A DNA stretch of 64,000 nucleotides from Sialis fuliginosa (taxonomy: Eukaryota > Arthropoda > Insecta > Megaloptera > Sialidae). A program made the translations under genes and the position numbers. The notes under the pieces were generated by a model, which saw nothing but the letters and a program-made list of their open reading frames with translations, ran no database searches and was not told where the DNA came from. Position 1 is the first letter of the stretch, and every line of letters begins with the position of its first letter. The DNA is taken from positions 5,218,701 through 5,282,700 of the forward strand of contig OY540816.1 of NCBI GenBank assembly GCA_961205875.1. Direction: 5' to 3'. Shown one piece after another: positions 1 to 10,308 of this stretch.

Positions 1-335
1 AAACATCAATTATTCTACATTGGATGGATGGTTTCATTGACTTATTATAAATTAAATAATTATACTTCGGTATAAATTATCAAGTATTAGTATATTTTAT
101 AATACATTCAGTTAATGTTCCAAGATCGTCAAACCAATATAAGGAGCTTCTTGTTTTAATACTGTTGCTTAATGGAATGTACATATTCTGAAAAAGAGAA
201 ATATATTATTACCAGTTTTAATTATTTCGTTGATCTTAAATAAAATATTTGTTAGATATGTTATTTGTAGTTATCATACATAAATCAGAAATGTTTATAA
301 TTTATTAATTAATATTTTATTCCATATATGTACAA
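1..335. other. AT-rich sequence, nothing recognised
   Basis: This is low-GC sequence downstream of the gene's stop codon. I see no open frame, repeat terminus or RNA gene that I can support. Confidence 0.5.
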
Positions 336-885
336 TAGGGTGTTTTTTGTTTTATTTTTTCGGTCCCGCAGGCCTATGTTTTAGCTTTGGATCAAAAGTT
401 AATTGTCCCAAAATTTGATTAACATGCGAATAATTACTTTTTTACTTACGCGTGAATATCTCGTTGAAAACAATTTTTTTTGAAAATTTAAGTGCTCAAT
501 TCATAAATCCAATAAATTTTAAGAAATGTTTGTTTAAAAATTATCATAAAAATTGGATTTTACTTTTAATGATAATGTTTACACGAGCATATTTTAAAAA
601 ATATTCGATCTATGAATTGAACACTTGGGATCTTTGTTGTAAGAAATTTAATTCTCTATGATACGCTGCTGTAAGAAATTAAAATAAATAAATTTTTCAA
701 TGAGTTATTCGCGCATAAGTAAAAAAGTAATTTTTCCCATATTAATCAAATGGGAAAAAGACTCGGTTTGCGCCGTTCACAAGTTTGATCTACGAGTCTG
801 TAATTTTGGGATAATTAACTTTTGATCCAAAGCTAAAACATAGGCCAATGGGACTGAAAAAAAAATTTAAAAAAAAAACACCCTA
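336..885. mobile_element. TA-flanked inverted-repeat element, copy 1
   Basis: The ends are TAGGGTGTTTTTT and AAACACCCTA. Inside them the sequence runs gcctatgttttagctttgga and returns in reverse complement at the right end, so the element is largely a fold-back. A second copy lies at 9170-9798. The TA at each end suggests a Tc1/mariner-type MITE, but no transposase is present. Confidence 0.65.
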
Positions 886-919
886 ATAAATATAATAGTG
901 GTGGTTTATTAATTTTATA

Positions 920-1702
920 TACAGGATGATTCAGCACTGTCGTGCCAAACTTGAACAGTAAATTTAAAAAAATATTTTAAGCAAAAAACATAAGTAAGGG
1001 GGCTACAGCCCTCCAAAGATTTTGTTCAAAATTAGTTTTTATTTAATATCTGGAGATCCCAGTATGCTAAAGCTATGACATTTGATTCAGGCTTTAGTAT
1101 TAATAAGTGTTATCGATTTCCAGTATTAAGCAATTATAATTTAGATCAGGGCTGTATTGGGCCAGTGGGCCCATCGATTTTTATCTAGTATTTTTTTTGT
1201 CTTTAATTTTTTCCTGAATTACACATTTGAATAAGATTGTTTGGCACAAAATATACTTTGCTCATTTATCATAGGATAAACCGTTTACGAGAAATATGGA
1301 TGCAAATAAAGCATGCAGAATTTTACTTAATACGGATGCTTCAAATTACAAAAAATAAATTTATATTCTTGTTCTATAATAAAAAATAAGACAAAAAAAT
1401 AATAAAAATACACCTCCAAAAATTCATCCTTACCAAAAAATAGCCATCCTGGGCCCATGCAACCCTGGTCAAAATTACTATTGGTTGATACTGGATATCG
1501 ATAACGTTTATTAATACTAAATCCTGTATCAAATTTCATAACTGTACCACAATAGGTTCTGAAGATATTAAATAAAAACTAATTTTGAATAAAATCTTTG
1601 GAGGGCTGTAGCCCCCTCATGACAAATTTCCGGACACATGTTTAAAATATTTTTCTTAATGTACCGTTCAAGTTTGGCACGACAGTGCTGAATCATCCTT
1701 AA
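920..1702. mobile_element. fold-back element with ACAGGATGATTCAGCACTG ends
   Basis: The left end reads acaggatgattcagcactgt and the right end returns its reverse complement at 1677-1699. The arms include a shared ggggctacagccctccaaag stretch. Related fold-backs at 32832-33772 and 58480-59475 share the block cggac-tt-cgtgagggagctaca and the Ser/Tyr-free AT-rich middle. No coding capacity is seen. Confidence 0.75.
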
Positions 1703-1710
1703 ATTATTAT

Positions 1711-1998
1711 TAGAGATGGAAAAATAATTGTTATTTTCAATAAAATAGTTACTAGTTGAATTTTTTTTCGGAAAATAGTTGATAAATAGTTTTTTTACGA
1801 TTTAATAATAATTGGTGCAAACGAAGCAGTAAAAAGTGTCGCAAATAGTTTAAAAATAGTTGGAAAGATAGTTGCAAATAGTTGATTTCAAATTGTGTTC
1901 AATCAAACCAGTTTTATGAAAACGGTGGAGATATGTAATAAAAATTACAATAAATGCATTTTTACGCAATAGTTGAAAAACTATTTTTCCAATCTCTA
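1711..1998. mobile_element. hAT-type MITE, 288 bp, with 8-bp target duplication
   Basis: TAGAGATGGAAAAATA at the left and TATTTTTCCAATCTCTA at the right form imperfect terminal inverted repeats. The flanks are ATTATTAT at 1703-1710 and again at 1999-2006, an exact 8-bp duplication as expected for hAT. The interior has many copies of AAATAGTTG. A 5'-truncated inverted relative is at 54155-54414. Confidence 0.8.
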
Positions 1999-2141
1999 AT
2001 TATTATATATTTCTGTATATTTTTGTCGAATATTTTAAAATTGAAGGTTTTAGTTAATAAACCCATTTTGATTATTCACCACAAATAATCATATACCTAA
2101 CGACAAAGATGAGCTGATGACAGCGGTGGATGGGTGCGTGT

Positions 2142-2293
2142 TCAGGTAGTTAGGGCGGCGCAGATGTGCGAGACACTGTCTAGGTCCTCCGGTGTCGCCT
2201 GTCGGAGTGCGACCGTCACAGAGTTGTCGAACAGGCCGCTAGATGTCAACCGAACCGTCACAGCCTCGCAGAACAGAGTGTGGCTTCTATTCT
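2142..2293 (-). CDS. CRHBP: CRF-BP terminal exon f (fifth disulfide loop, stop)
   Basis: The acceptor ctgttacag ends at 2294. With the G from exon e the frame gives ENRSHTLFCEAVTVRLTSSG, then LFDNSVTVALRQATPEDLDS, then a short tail HICAALTT and TGA at 2142-2144. The motif C-x-x-x-T-V-R-L-x-S-S-G with a following N-S-V-T-V strand matches the vertebrate C-terminus (V-R-M-V-S-S-G-K-x-x-N-R-V-T-F). Residues 9 and 45 are family cysteines 9 and 10. An Asn-Arg-Ser sequon is at residues 2-4. A second possible AG acceptor two bases downstream would break the phase. No canonical AATAAA was seen on the minus strand in the 400 bp after the stop. Confidence 0.94.
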
Positions 2294-2339
2294 CTGTAAC
2301 AGAATATCATTCGTCAGTTCCAATTTGATTTATTACGTA

Positions 2340-3351
2340 CAGTGGCGTAGTAAGAAACATTTGGGGGGGGGGGGTTAAGCTTGGGGCGTTCATTAGTGTT
2401 CTCCAGCGATTAGTACCAAAAAATATATTTTTTCCTTTTTTCTCGTTTTCAAAGTTATCGTGATTTGCATAATTTTTTCATCGAATTTAATCTAGTAAAT
2501 AGCCTTTAATTTAGTTTTCGACGTAACCTTCAAAAATTCGAAGAGATTTTAGCATATTGTCGCGTGGTGTTCTCGCCACGTGCTTTCGCGTAAAATTATG
2601 CTTGAGGACAGAAGTGGGCCACTGCATTGACGTTCTGTTTTGACATTTATTGTTTTTTTATGAACCAATCAAGTGGTTTTATTAATTAATTTGAATGTTT
2701 TAGCGATCATGCCACCAAAAAAAGATAAACCGACTGGCGTTAAACCCATCGACTACGATAAATTGCTTGGTGCTATAAAGCAACTTCACTTTATTTTGTA
2801 TATTTTTGAAGCAATATAATAAACAATATCACACATGAAAATTGGTTTTTACAATTTAATTTCTTAAAAAAATTATTAATTTAACATAAAAAAACACAGT
2901 GCCTGATCCTTTTGCTTGTTTTAGATGAAAAACTTGGGTGGCCCACTTGTCTGCAAAATCGTGAAATCGCAAATTTCTATTTTTTTAAATAACGATGTAA
3001 AACGATATGTTAAAATAAAAATTTTCAAAATCTGTGTTTGCAGACAGTTAGGTTAATCCTTACTCTGCAAATAGACGCAATAAGTGTGGAAATATATTAA
3101 TTTTTGAACATTTTATAGCATGAAAACCAAAGTGTGGCCCACTTATATCTGTACTACTCTAGTTATTGAAGACCTTTTTTTTTTAGTCCTATAATTAATG
3201 TAAGTGCAGTTGTGCAGTTAACTATATGATAAAAAAAAAAAAAAATCATTCAATTCAAAATTATTATAATTATTTCGCATATTTTAAGAACACTGAATAT
3301 TTCGGGGGGGGGGGGGGGGGGTCGACCCCCCACCCCGTTCCTACGCCACTG
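2340..3351. mobile_element. nonautonomous hAT element, 1012 bp, in CRF-BP intron e-f
   Basis: CAGTGGCGTAG at the left and CTACGCCACTG at the right are perfect 11-bp inverted repeats of the hAT type. The target site ATTACGTA is duplicated exactly (2332-2339 and 3352-3359). Long G runs sit just inside both ends. The interior has three spaced copies of an AAGTGGGCCAC motif (near 2611, 2940 inverted and 3135 inverted). A 36-codon ATG frame is at 2709-2819. No transposase domain is seen. A heavily deleted relative is at 57452-57593. Confidence 0.9.
2709..2819 (+). CDS. small hypothetical frame inside the hAT element
   Basis: ATG to TAA encodes 36 residues beginning MPPKKDKPTGVKPIDYDKLL. The start resembles the basic N-termini of some transposases, but no domain is recognisable. 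The frame is preceded by an otherwise unexplained, less AT-rich stretch (2560-2640). It may be a leftover 5' piece of a transposase or of a captured gene. I do not claim that it is expressed. Confidence 0.25.
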   Translation: MPPKKDKPTGVKPIDYDKLLGAIKQLHFILYIFEAI

Positions 3352-3480
3352 ATTACGTATACCTAATATTATCAGTGCAGTGTTCTAGAATATTACATGA
3401 ACGTTATAACAGGGTCTTGCTTCTGTTCTCTGAACAAAATAATATCATTCGTCAGTTCCAATTTGATTTATTACGTATAA
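3352..3480 (-). pseudogene. partial tandem duplicate of the exon f acceptor region (decoy acceptor)
   Basis: On the minus strand the intron stretch from tacgtaataa to acgaatgatatt (about 37 bp, 3440-3477) is repeated identically next to exon f (2303-2339). In both copies it leads into a 3' splice site (gttcag here, gttacag at exon f) followed by AGAA, an AGAAGC and a CTGTT. The duplicate therefore carries an acceptor and about 23 nt resembling the exon start. Read in the exon f phase it gives E-N-R-S-K-T-L-L and then TAA. Similarity also extends about 15 bp further upstream (TGATAATATTA). Without the hAT insertion between them, the copies would be about 116 bp apart. Confidence 0.8.
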
Positions 3481-3605
3481 TATTATCAATACTGTATTGC
3501 AGAAAATATGAAGGATTGGAAATTGTGTGCTATATAACACACGAGAAAAAGAATTGTCGATGACACGAAATATTTCAAGAATATTATTATTATTTTTAAA
3601 TGCTC

Positions 3606-4157
3606 AGCTACACAAAAAAGTGCGGAACCAAAAAAAGACATATAGCATTGTAGTATTGGTCGAGCATAATCGAAATACAAATTTTTGGAATTTTCTGCTT
3701 ACCAGTTTTTTTTAAATTTAAGCTTGAACTCAGGTTGAATAATTCCAAAAAAGAGGGGGATACCAAAAAGCGACCTATATAGCAGTGTAGTATTGGTCGA
3801 GCATTGTCGAAATCCAAATTTTTGGAATTTTTTGCTTACCAGTTTTTTTTTAATTTAAGCTTGAATTTTGGGTTTAGCCAACATGGAAAAATTCAACCTA
3901 AACCCAAAATTCAAGCTCGAGTAAAAAAAAACTGGTAAGCAAAAAATTCCATAAATTTTGTTTTCAACTATGCTTGACCAATACTACAATGCTATATAGG
4001 TAGCTTTTTTGGCATCCCCCCACTTTTTTGGAAAAATTCAACTTAAACCCAAAATTCAAGCTCAAAAAAAACTGGTAAATAGAAAATTCCAAAAATTTGG
4101 ATTTCGACTATGCTCGCTTATTTTACTCCGCACTTTTTTATTTTTTTCGTGTAGTTG
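3606..4157. mobile_element. complex fold-back: tandem plus inverted units
   Basis: The outer ends are agctacacaaaaaagtgcgg and the reverse complement at 4120-4155. Inside, a unit of about 130 bp running from tagtattggtcgagca to cagtttttttt occurs twice in direct order (3650-3725 and 3788-3860). It then occurs twice in inverted order (3921-3995 and 4060-4115). The result is a four-unit palindrome. Confidence 0.7.
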
Positions 4158-4306
4158 TGTAATTAATTAATCGATTAGGTATTCATTATGTAGGATTATT
4201 TATTAGTCTTATTTTTTAGTGTGCAGTTCTAGTTAGTATGTGCAGCTTTAAAATACAAATATGCAGTTCGAAATATTATTTCGTAGTATTATTTTTACTT
4301 TCTTAT

Positions 4307-5041
4307 ACCATGTATATGAAATATACAATAGTATAAGTAAGTATAGTGAAGCCGATTTTTTTCGAACTCCGGATTTTGACAGAATTATCTATCTTGACCT
4401 TCCCTGATTTCATTTTGACTATTTTCGCCATGATGTCTGTGTGTCCGTCTGTCTGTCTGTCGACAAATCGTAGAAGGGTGATATTTTATATTTAAGAATA
4501 ATTTTTGGCTGGGAAGAAAACGTCCTATTTTTGAAAACGATCTTTCAACCGGATACGGATGTTTACCTACGTCGATTTTTTAATTTTTCGAATTACTCTG
4601 AAACAGTGCGAAATAGAGAAAAATGGTCAAGTTAAAAAATGTAGGTAATATCTATATCTATAATTTATGTTCTATTCATTTTTTTGTAAAAACGAATTTT
4701 TGAAAAAAAAATTTATTATAATTCAAATGGTTCTTAACAGAGAAAAAAATGTATGGGGAATAAATTATAGATAATAATATACTCGACATTTTTTATCTAA
4801 ACCATTTTTTTCTTATTTCAAAAATAATACAAAAATCCAAAAATTTACAAGTGTAAACATCCGATTTCAGTTATTACGTTAAAAAAATCACTTGTTATAT
4901 AAATATAAAATTATTCATTTTGTTCTTTCTTGTTAGTTTGTTAGAAATGTTTTATAAACAAAGAATCACGTATACAATTCACTGTTAGGTTAGGTTTGGT
5001 TAGGTATAAGAAAGTCCCGTGGTTCCCAAGGCAGATATTTT
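4307..5041 (+). repeat. interspersed family with ACTTTCTTATACC ends, copy 1 (internal deletion)
   Basis: It starts ACTTTCTTATACCATG and ends with GGTATAAGAAAGTCCCG followed by ggcagatattt, so the ends carry a 13-bp inverted repeat. There is a (GTCT)n tract near 4436. It lacks about 190 bp present in the copies at 13825 and 41443, including the internal catgggactttcttatacg repeats. No protein is seen. Confidence 0.75.
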
Positions 5042-5468
5042 CACTAGGTACTGCACAAAATAACATTTCGAACAACATATTTGAATTTTAGAGCTACACA
5101 AACAAAATAGAACTGCACAATTAAATAGCTCATGTTGTTTTCTATAAATAAAATTACTTTATTTGAAAATATTCTGAAATTGAAATCCTCTTATATACTT
5201 AAGATAATGTCCGGATATCTACACTGACAATGCCTATATTTGGAACTCCCAGAGAATTTAGCTTACGTTGGATGAAAGCAAGATTATCATTTGTGTTATT
5301 TTTATTACATACAGTACCAATAATATTATGTTCATGACACATTAGTAAGATAAGTACACTTTGTATACTTATTAATATACATAACTGTTTATAAATTGCT
5401 TAAACATTTATTTTTATAATATTAAATTATCATTTTTACTTTCGTATACCTATATACAGAGTATATAT

Positions 5469-6393
5469 TAAGAGCTGATTCCTTGGCTCTTTGTGAGTAA
5501 AAAATTGTACGGGAAGGTGGAGTCTATCTTCAACACTCTCTGAGCTACAGGATGTTTAAAAACTTCCTTCAGAGTAGTACTTACAAATAAAAATTATCTC
5601 ATAACTTCCAAAGTAACGTAACTAGAGCAACCACAATGAGTCAGTTTCATAAGTACTTAACTAACGTATTTTTCAGTATGAGCGTTATTGCTAGCCGTGT
5701 TTCCCGTTCAGAGTTATTGCTCATCAAAGTCAAAAAATATGTTTATTTTTTTGAAAATTTTTATGAAAATGACATTTTTCCCCAAAATTACCTATAATAT
5801 GTGGTATTTTTTATCATTGTTTTTGTGTGTCATAATGTTACCTACACATTCACTATACCAAGTTTGGACCTGGGTCTTACAATTTTCCAGTTATAAATTT
5901 ATCTAAATAATTCCTAAAGTGACCATTTTGTTACCTACCCAGGTCCAAACTTGGTAAAATGAATTTGTAGGTAACATTATGACACACAAAAACAATGATA
6001 AAAAATACCACATATTATATGAACTTTTGGAGAAAAATGTCATTTTCATAAAAATTAAAAAAAAAAATAAACATATTTTTTACTTTGATGAGCAATAACT
6101 CTGAACGGGAAACACGGCTAGCAATAACGCTCATACTGAAAAATACGTTAGTTAATTACCTATAAAACTGGCTCATTGTGGTTGCTCTAGTTACGTTACT
6201 TTGGAAGTTATGAGACAATCTTTGTTTGGAAGTACTACGCTGAAGGAAGTTTTTAAACATCCTGTAGCTCAGAGGGTGTTGAAGATAGACCCAACCTAGA
6301 CACCCCCCCCTTTACGTACAATTTTTTACTCACAATGAGCCAAAGAATCAGCTCTTAAAATATCTGTATCCCAAACCTGACCATCCTGTATAT
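5469..6393. mobile_element. long fold-back element with AGAGCTGATTC ends, copy 1
   Basis: The two arms of about 430 bp (5469-5890 and 5940-6355) are near-exact inverted copies around a spacer of about 50 bp. The arm ends are AAGAGCTGATTC and its complement. Beyond the right arm a tail (tatctgtatcccaaacctga to 6393) is shared with the second copy at 51969-52998. The tail preserves TTAA at the point where copy 2 has taken a piggyBac-type insertion. Confidence 0.85.
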
Positions 6394-7097
6394 ATGAAAA
6401 GTATTTATAAGTAAGTATTGTAAAGCCGATTTTTTTCGAATTCCGGATTTTGATGGAATTATCATTTTGACCTTCCCTGAATCCATTCCTGTGTGTCTGT
6501 CTGTCTATAGATGCTGTATCTCGAATACGACAAATAGTGGAAGGATGAAATTTTATATGTAAGATTAATTTTTGTCTGGGAAGAAAACCTCCTATTTTTG
6601 AAAACGATCTTTCAACCAGAAACATGTCAATTTTTGAATTTTTCGGATTATTTTTTAAACAGTGGGAATTAAAAAAATGATATGATTAAAAATTGTAAAT
6701 AATTAAAATATTTTCAAAAAAACACACTTTTGAAAAAAATAATTTCATTATACGTATTACAGTAGAGATTGCACAGTGTACGTATTTGCAATAGAATGAA
6801 CAGTATAGGTGATTCTAATTAATTATGTAAAAAAAATATTTCTGGCTAAATCATAAATGATGAAAAAATAGGACATAAAGTATAGACAATAATATACTCG
6901 ATTTTTTACCTAAAACATTTTTCTATTATTTGCATCGTTTCAAAAATAATTTGAAAATTCAAAAATTGATAAGAGTAAACATCCGTTTCCGATTTAGTTA
7001 TAGAAAATATTATTATTTAGTTTGTCAGAAATATGTTTTAATAAAATTAGAAACACGTATATGTAAGTCCCGCGGTTCTCATGGAAGATATTTTTAA
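6390..7097 (+). repeat. diverged copy of the ACTTTCTTATACC family
   Basis: From gtatttataagtaagtattg through agccgatttttttcgaa, the (GTCT)n tract and the closing aagtcccgcggttctcatgg, this follows the family in order but with many substitutions. It is the oldest-looking of six copies. Confidence 0.65.
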
Positions 7098-7117
7098 TAT
7101 AATAATGTTTTGTTTTT

Positions 7118-7878
7118 ACTTCCATGTTCTGAAAGAAATGGAAGTATTGTAATACCATCGAAAAATCGTGTCCGAGAAAATGACAAATTCTGATTGTACT
7201 AACATCAAAACGTAAAGAAAAGTTAATTTCCGCATGGCGGCTGTGCGTATGTCTGTGTGTCTGTGTGTCCGTGTGTCTGTGTGTCAGGATGTAGATTTTT
7301 TTTTCGTTCACGATAACTACCGTAAAAATGCACCGATCTGAATTATTTTTGGGGATAATGTTTGTCTCAGTAAGTACTCCAGACCTATTGATTTTGGTGC
7401 TAATCGGATTAGGGGTTTTGGAAATATTCGAAATTTTGTATCTTTTTTCGTCTAAATCTAAAAAGTGAACATTGCGAGTATTATCTCACTAATTTTGATA
7501 AGATTTGGTACATTTGCAGTTCAATTGAATCTAAGGGACATTTATTATTTGTACGTGCCTAAACAGCCATTAAAGGGGTGAAAAACACATTTAAAATTTG
7601 AATTTTAAATACTAATTAATGTCATTAATTTATGTTGCCTTGGAAACAAATGCAACTAAATTCAAATTGTCAAATTAGTTGTACTACGAATATTAGGACA
7701 TTAGAAAACTAATATTTATATATAAATGGCAATAACTGCTGTAACCGACGTAAGTATATATGTTTTTTATGTATTACGAAATTTATATTCATAATAGTAA
7801 GTTATATAAATAAAATATTCAAAAAAAATTATATTTAAAAATTAGGTATTTAAAAAGATAAAAAGAACATGGAAGTCA
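7118..7878. repeat. TTCC...GGAAGT family repeat, copy 1
   Basis: The edges are acttccatg and catggaagt. A GTGT-rich tract at 7245-7284 and the block cgtgcctaaacagccattaa are shared with 15868-16583. The following stretch up to tgccttggaaacaaatgcaa and caaattgtcaaattagtt is also shared. No coding sequence is seen. Confidence 0.6.
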
Positions 7879-8050
7879 TGTATGGTTCTACATACCGATA
7901 TTTTTATTTACTTTGCTAATTCTTGTAACTAACAATAAGATAAATATGTAGTTGTTACAGAATATGTTTTATTTTCAAGTATATGTTTTACTTGGTATTT
8001 TTTAAGTATAATATAATATAATGTATATATGTATAATAACATCTAATTAC

Positions 8051-8159
8051 CGGGCTGAGATTCCATTCCACAAATTGTGTCAATTGCTTCGAAATTACGA
8101 TTGTCAAGTCCACTTGATCCGCCTATTTGAACATAATCTTCTAGTCCTCTTTTGTTGCA
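8051..8159 (-). CDS. CRHBP: CRF-BP exon e (fourth disulfide loop)
   Basis: This short exon was found by looking for the expected continuation of exon d. The acceptor is atcttgttacag and the donor is gtaatt. It encodes CNKRGLEDYVQIGGSSGLDN then RNFEAIDTICGMESQP, plus one base. The block G-x-x-D-Y/F-V-x-x-G-G-x-x-G-L-D is diagnostic for this family. Residues 1 and 30 are family cysteines 7 and 8. The entry phase 0 and exit phase 1 fit exons d and f. Confidence 0.95.
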
Positions 8160-8479
8160 CTGTAACAAGATTATACACGTTACAATATTTTATTATAATG
8201 TATTTAAATTTTTAAATGTTGAAATATATAATATAAACTCTTTTACAACTACCAAAATTTATTTTAAAAATGAAATGAGATATTAGTATGAATCATATTT
8301 AGCTGATTATAATTATATGAATAAGCATATATGTATATAAAGGAGGAGTGGGCCTAAATAGGCCCCCGATGACATTTAATTTTGAATTATATTTATTTTT
8401 TAGTAAATACGTATATATGTATGTAGTATTTGGAGAACACAAAATATTCCTTAATTTATTTTACATAAAATATATACAG

Positions 8480-8570
8480 GGGCGCCGACTACATAAGACT
8501 TGAGGGGCTCAAGCCCACCCAATATTACCGTCGGGGAGGGGGGGAGGAGGCTGAGCCTGACATTGCTCCA
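8480..8570. mobile_element. probable transposon terminus (CAGGGGCGCCGAC)
   Basis: The sequence caggggcgccgactacataa followed by a G-rich stretch resembles hAT-type ends found elsewhere in the window (CAGTGGCG then G runs). I could not find a matching right end, so this is a remnant or a misread. Confidence 0.35.
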
Positions 8571-8747
8571 TTTCGAACGATATTATGCTGTATCATTGCG
8601 CAAGGAAGATCTTATTAAATTTTGTGGGGTTTGGGTAACCCCTGTGTAGGGTCCTAGGGTTAAAAGGAATAAAAAACCTTTAAAAATGTATTATTTTGTT
8701 AAAATTAATTTCACACTTAAAATATTAATTTTCCTATATGGGAATTC

Positions 8748-8905
8748 TATTTTCATTTGTGTAAAATCAGTTTTCTTTAATGTGAAATTCAAATTATATT
8801 TCATTTGTGCAAAATCAGCTTTCGTTAGTGTGAAATCATATTTCATTTGTGTGAAATCTGTTTTCATTAATGTGAAATTATATTTCATAAGTGTGAATTT
8901 ATACC
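8748..8905. repeat. 42-bp minisatellite, open on both strands
   Basis: At least three units of about 42 bp each combine TTTCATTTGTGTGAAATC with a half-related TTTTCATTAATGTGAAAT, so the basic module is about 21 bp. The period is a multiple of three, and the array keeps an open frame on the plus strand (8686-8958) and the minus strand (8691-8888). This is a property of the repeat and is not evidence of a gene. Confidence 0.75.
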
Positions 8906-9169
8906 TGCAAAAAAGGTATAGTTGTATATCTTACGGTCAGTATAATAAATGCAGTTAATATTAATAATTGCCGGTAGTTACTAACCGCAACGTAACCTAA
9001 CCTTACTTGTTGATTTGTATTAATAATAACCGGTAATTATTAATAGTTCTCAATTTATTACACTTGCTGTAACATGTATGTAATACATATATGTATGATT
9101 TGGTAAGGTTAGATTAGATATCATTCCGACATTCACTCAAGCAATTCCGGATAACCCATCTATTAATAT

Positions 9170-9798
9170 TAGGGTGTTTTTTTTTCGGTCCCATTGGCCT
9201 ATGTTTTAGCTTTGGACCAAAAGTTATTTGTCCCAAAATTTCAGACTCATAGATCAAACCTGTGGACGGCGCAAACAGAGTCTTTTTCCCATTTGATTAA
9301 CATGGGAAAATTACTTTTTTACTTATGCGTGAATATCTCGTTAAAAAATTTATTTATTTTAATTTATTACAGCAGCATATCATAGAGAATTAAATTTCTT
9401 ACAAAAACGATCCCAATTGAATTTTTTTTTTTTTTTTAATTTTTCCAAGCAATATTTTGTTCTTGTTTATGAAATGTTTGTTAAAAAATTATAATAAAAA
9501 TTGGATTTCACTTTTTATGATAATGTTTAAACGAACATACGAGTAGCTTGAGCAATTGGGATCTTTTTTGTAAGAAATTTAATTCTCTATGATATGCTGC
9601 TGTAATAAATTAAAATAAATAAATTTTTTAACGAGATATTCACGCGTAAGTAAACAAGTAATTTTTCCCATGTTAATCAAATGGGAAAAAGACTCGGTTT
9701 GCGCCGTCCATAGGTTTGATCTATGAGTCTGAAATTTTGGGACAATTCACTTTTAATCTTAAGCTAAAACATAGGCCTATGGGACCGAAAAAATTAAA
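9170..9798. mobile_element. TA-flanked inverted-repeat element, copy 2
   Basis: It begins TAGGGTGTTTTTTTT and carries the same gcctatgttttagctttgga arm as 336-885. The inverted arm ends in cctatgggaccgaaaaaa near 9790, but the CACCCTA terminus is missing. The open frame at 9194-9385 lies inside the arm and is not a gene. Confidence 0.65.
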
Positions 9799-9962
9799 AT
9801 TAAAATTATTTTTTTTAAATATGTAGGTATTTAAAAAATATGTAGGTATAACACTAAACATACAGAATATTAAAGCCATAGATAATATTCTCAACTTTTT
9901 GTTAGATCTGAATTAATTAATAAATTTAATTAAGGTAAATATGATTGAATCAAATAGCTTAC

Positions 9963-10141
9963 TTTGTGAATGATTCCTGTTTCTATTTCAACATTTGGGT
10001 TAGCGGCTCCTGATAGTCCAACACTCATGGCTTCGATGCGGACCGCTGCCGGGAACAGAGCCGTCATACTGCAGTTACTAGCGCGTCCATAGTTACGCAA
10101 CGTGTACACTTCCTCGATGTTCTGGATTAGCACGTGACAAG
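9963..10141 (-). CDS. CRHBP: CRF-BP exon d (third disulfide loop, glycosylation site)
   Basis: The acceptor is tatttttgtag and the donor is gtaagc. With the C carried from exon c it encodes 60 residues starting PCHVLIQNIEEVYTLRNYGR and ending ETGIIHK. Family cysteines 5 and 6 are residues 2 and 24, 22 residues apart as in vertebrates. The Asn-Cys-Ser sequon at residues 23-25 sits where the vertebrate protein carries its N-glycan. The exon ends in phase 0, and exon e starts in phase 0. The inverted terminus of an outer repeat (10190-11652) lies 48 bp upstream of the acceptor. Confidence 0.95.
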
Positions 10142-10259
10142 CTACAAAAATATATTTTATTATTGATGTTTCCACAGACTGGTATATATGTTAAATCAAC
10201 TTTCCGGTATGTTCACAGAATTATTATTTTTTATATTAACATTATATATTTTTTGGTAC

Positions 10260-10296
10260 CTGATGATGGACCGTAATAACGGTCCGAAACGTTGTC
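10260..10296 (+). ncRNA. hammerhead-ribozyme-like motif
   Basis: CTGATGA is followed by T and a 6-bp hairpin (GGACCG, loop TAATAA, CGGTCC), then GAAAC, GTT and GTC. This order (CUGAUGA, stem II, GAAA, very short stem III, GUC) is that of the minimal hammerheads known from Penelope-like retroelements and retrozymes. Stem I is not visible: ggtac before the core does not pair with cagaaa after it. An extra T precedes stem II. It is either a decayed ribozyme or a conserved look-alike. Confidence 0.4.
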
Positions 10297-10308
10297 CAGA
10301 AATAAAAA

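Noticed and set aside
2640-3160. A separate transposon nested in the 2340-3351 hAT, suggested by inverted AAGTGGGCCAC motifs
   Set aside because: The motif occurs three times with no matching target duplication, so it may be internal repeats of the hAT instead.
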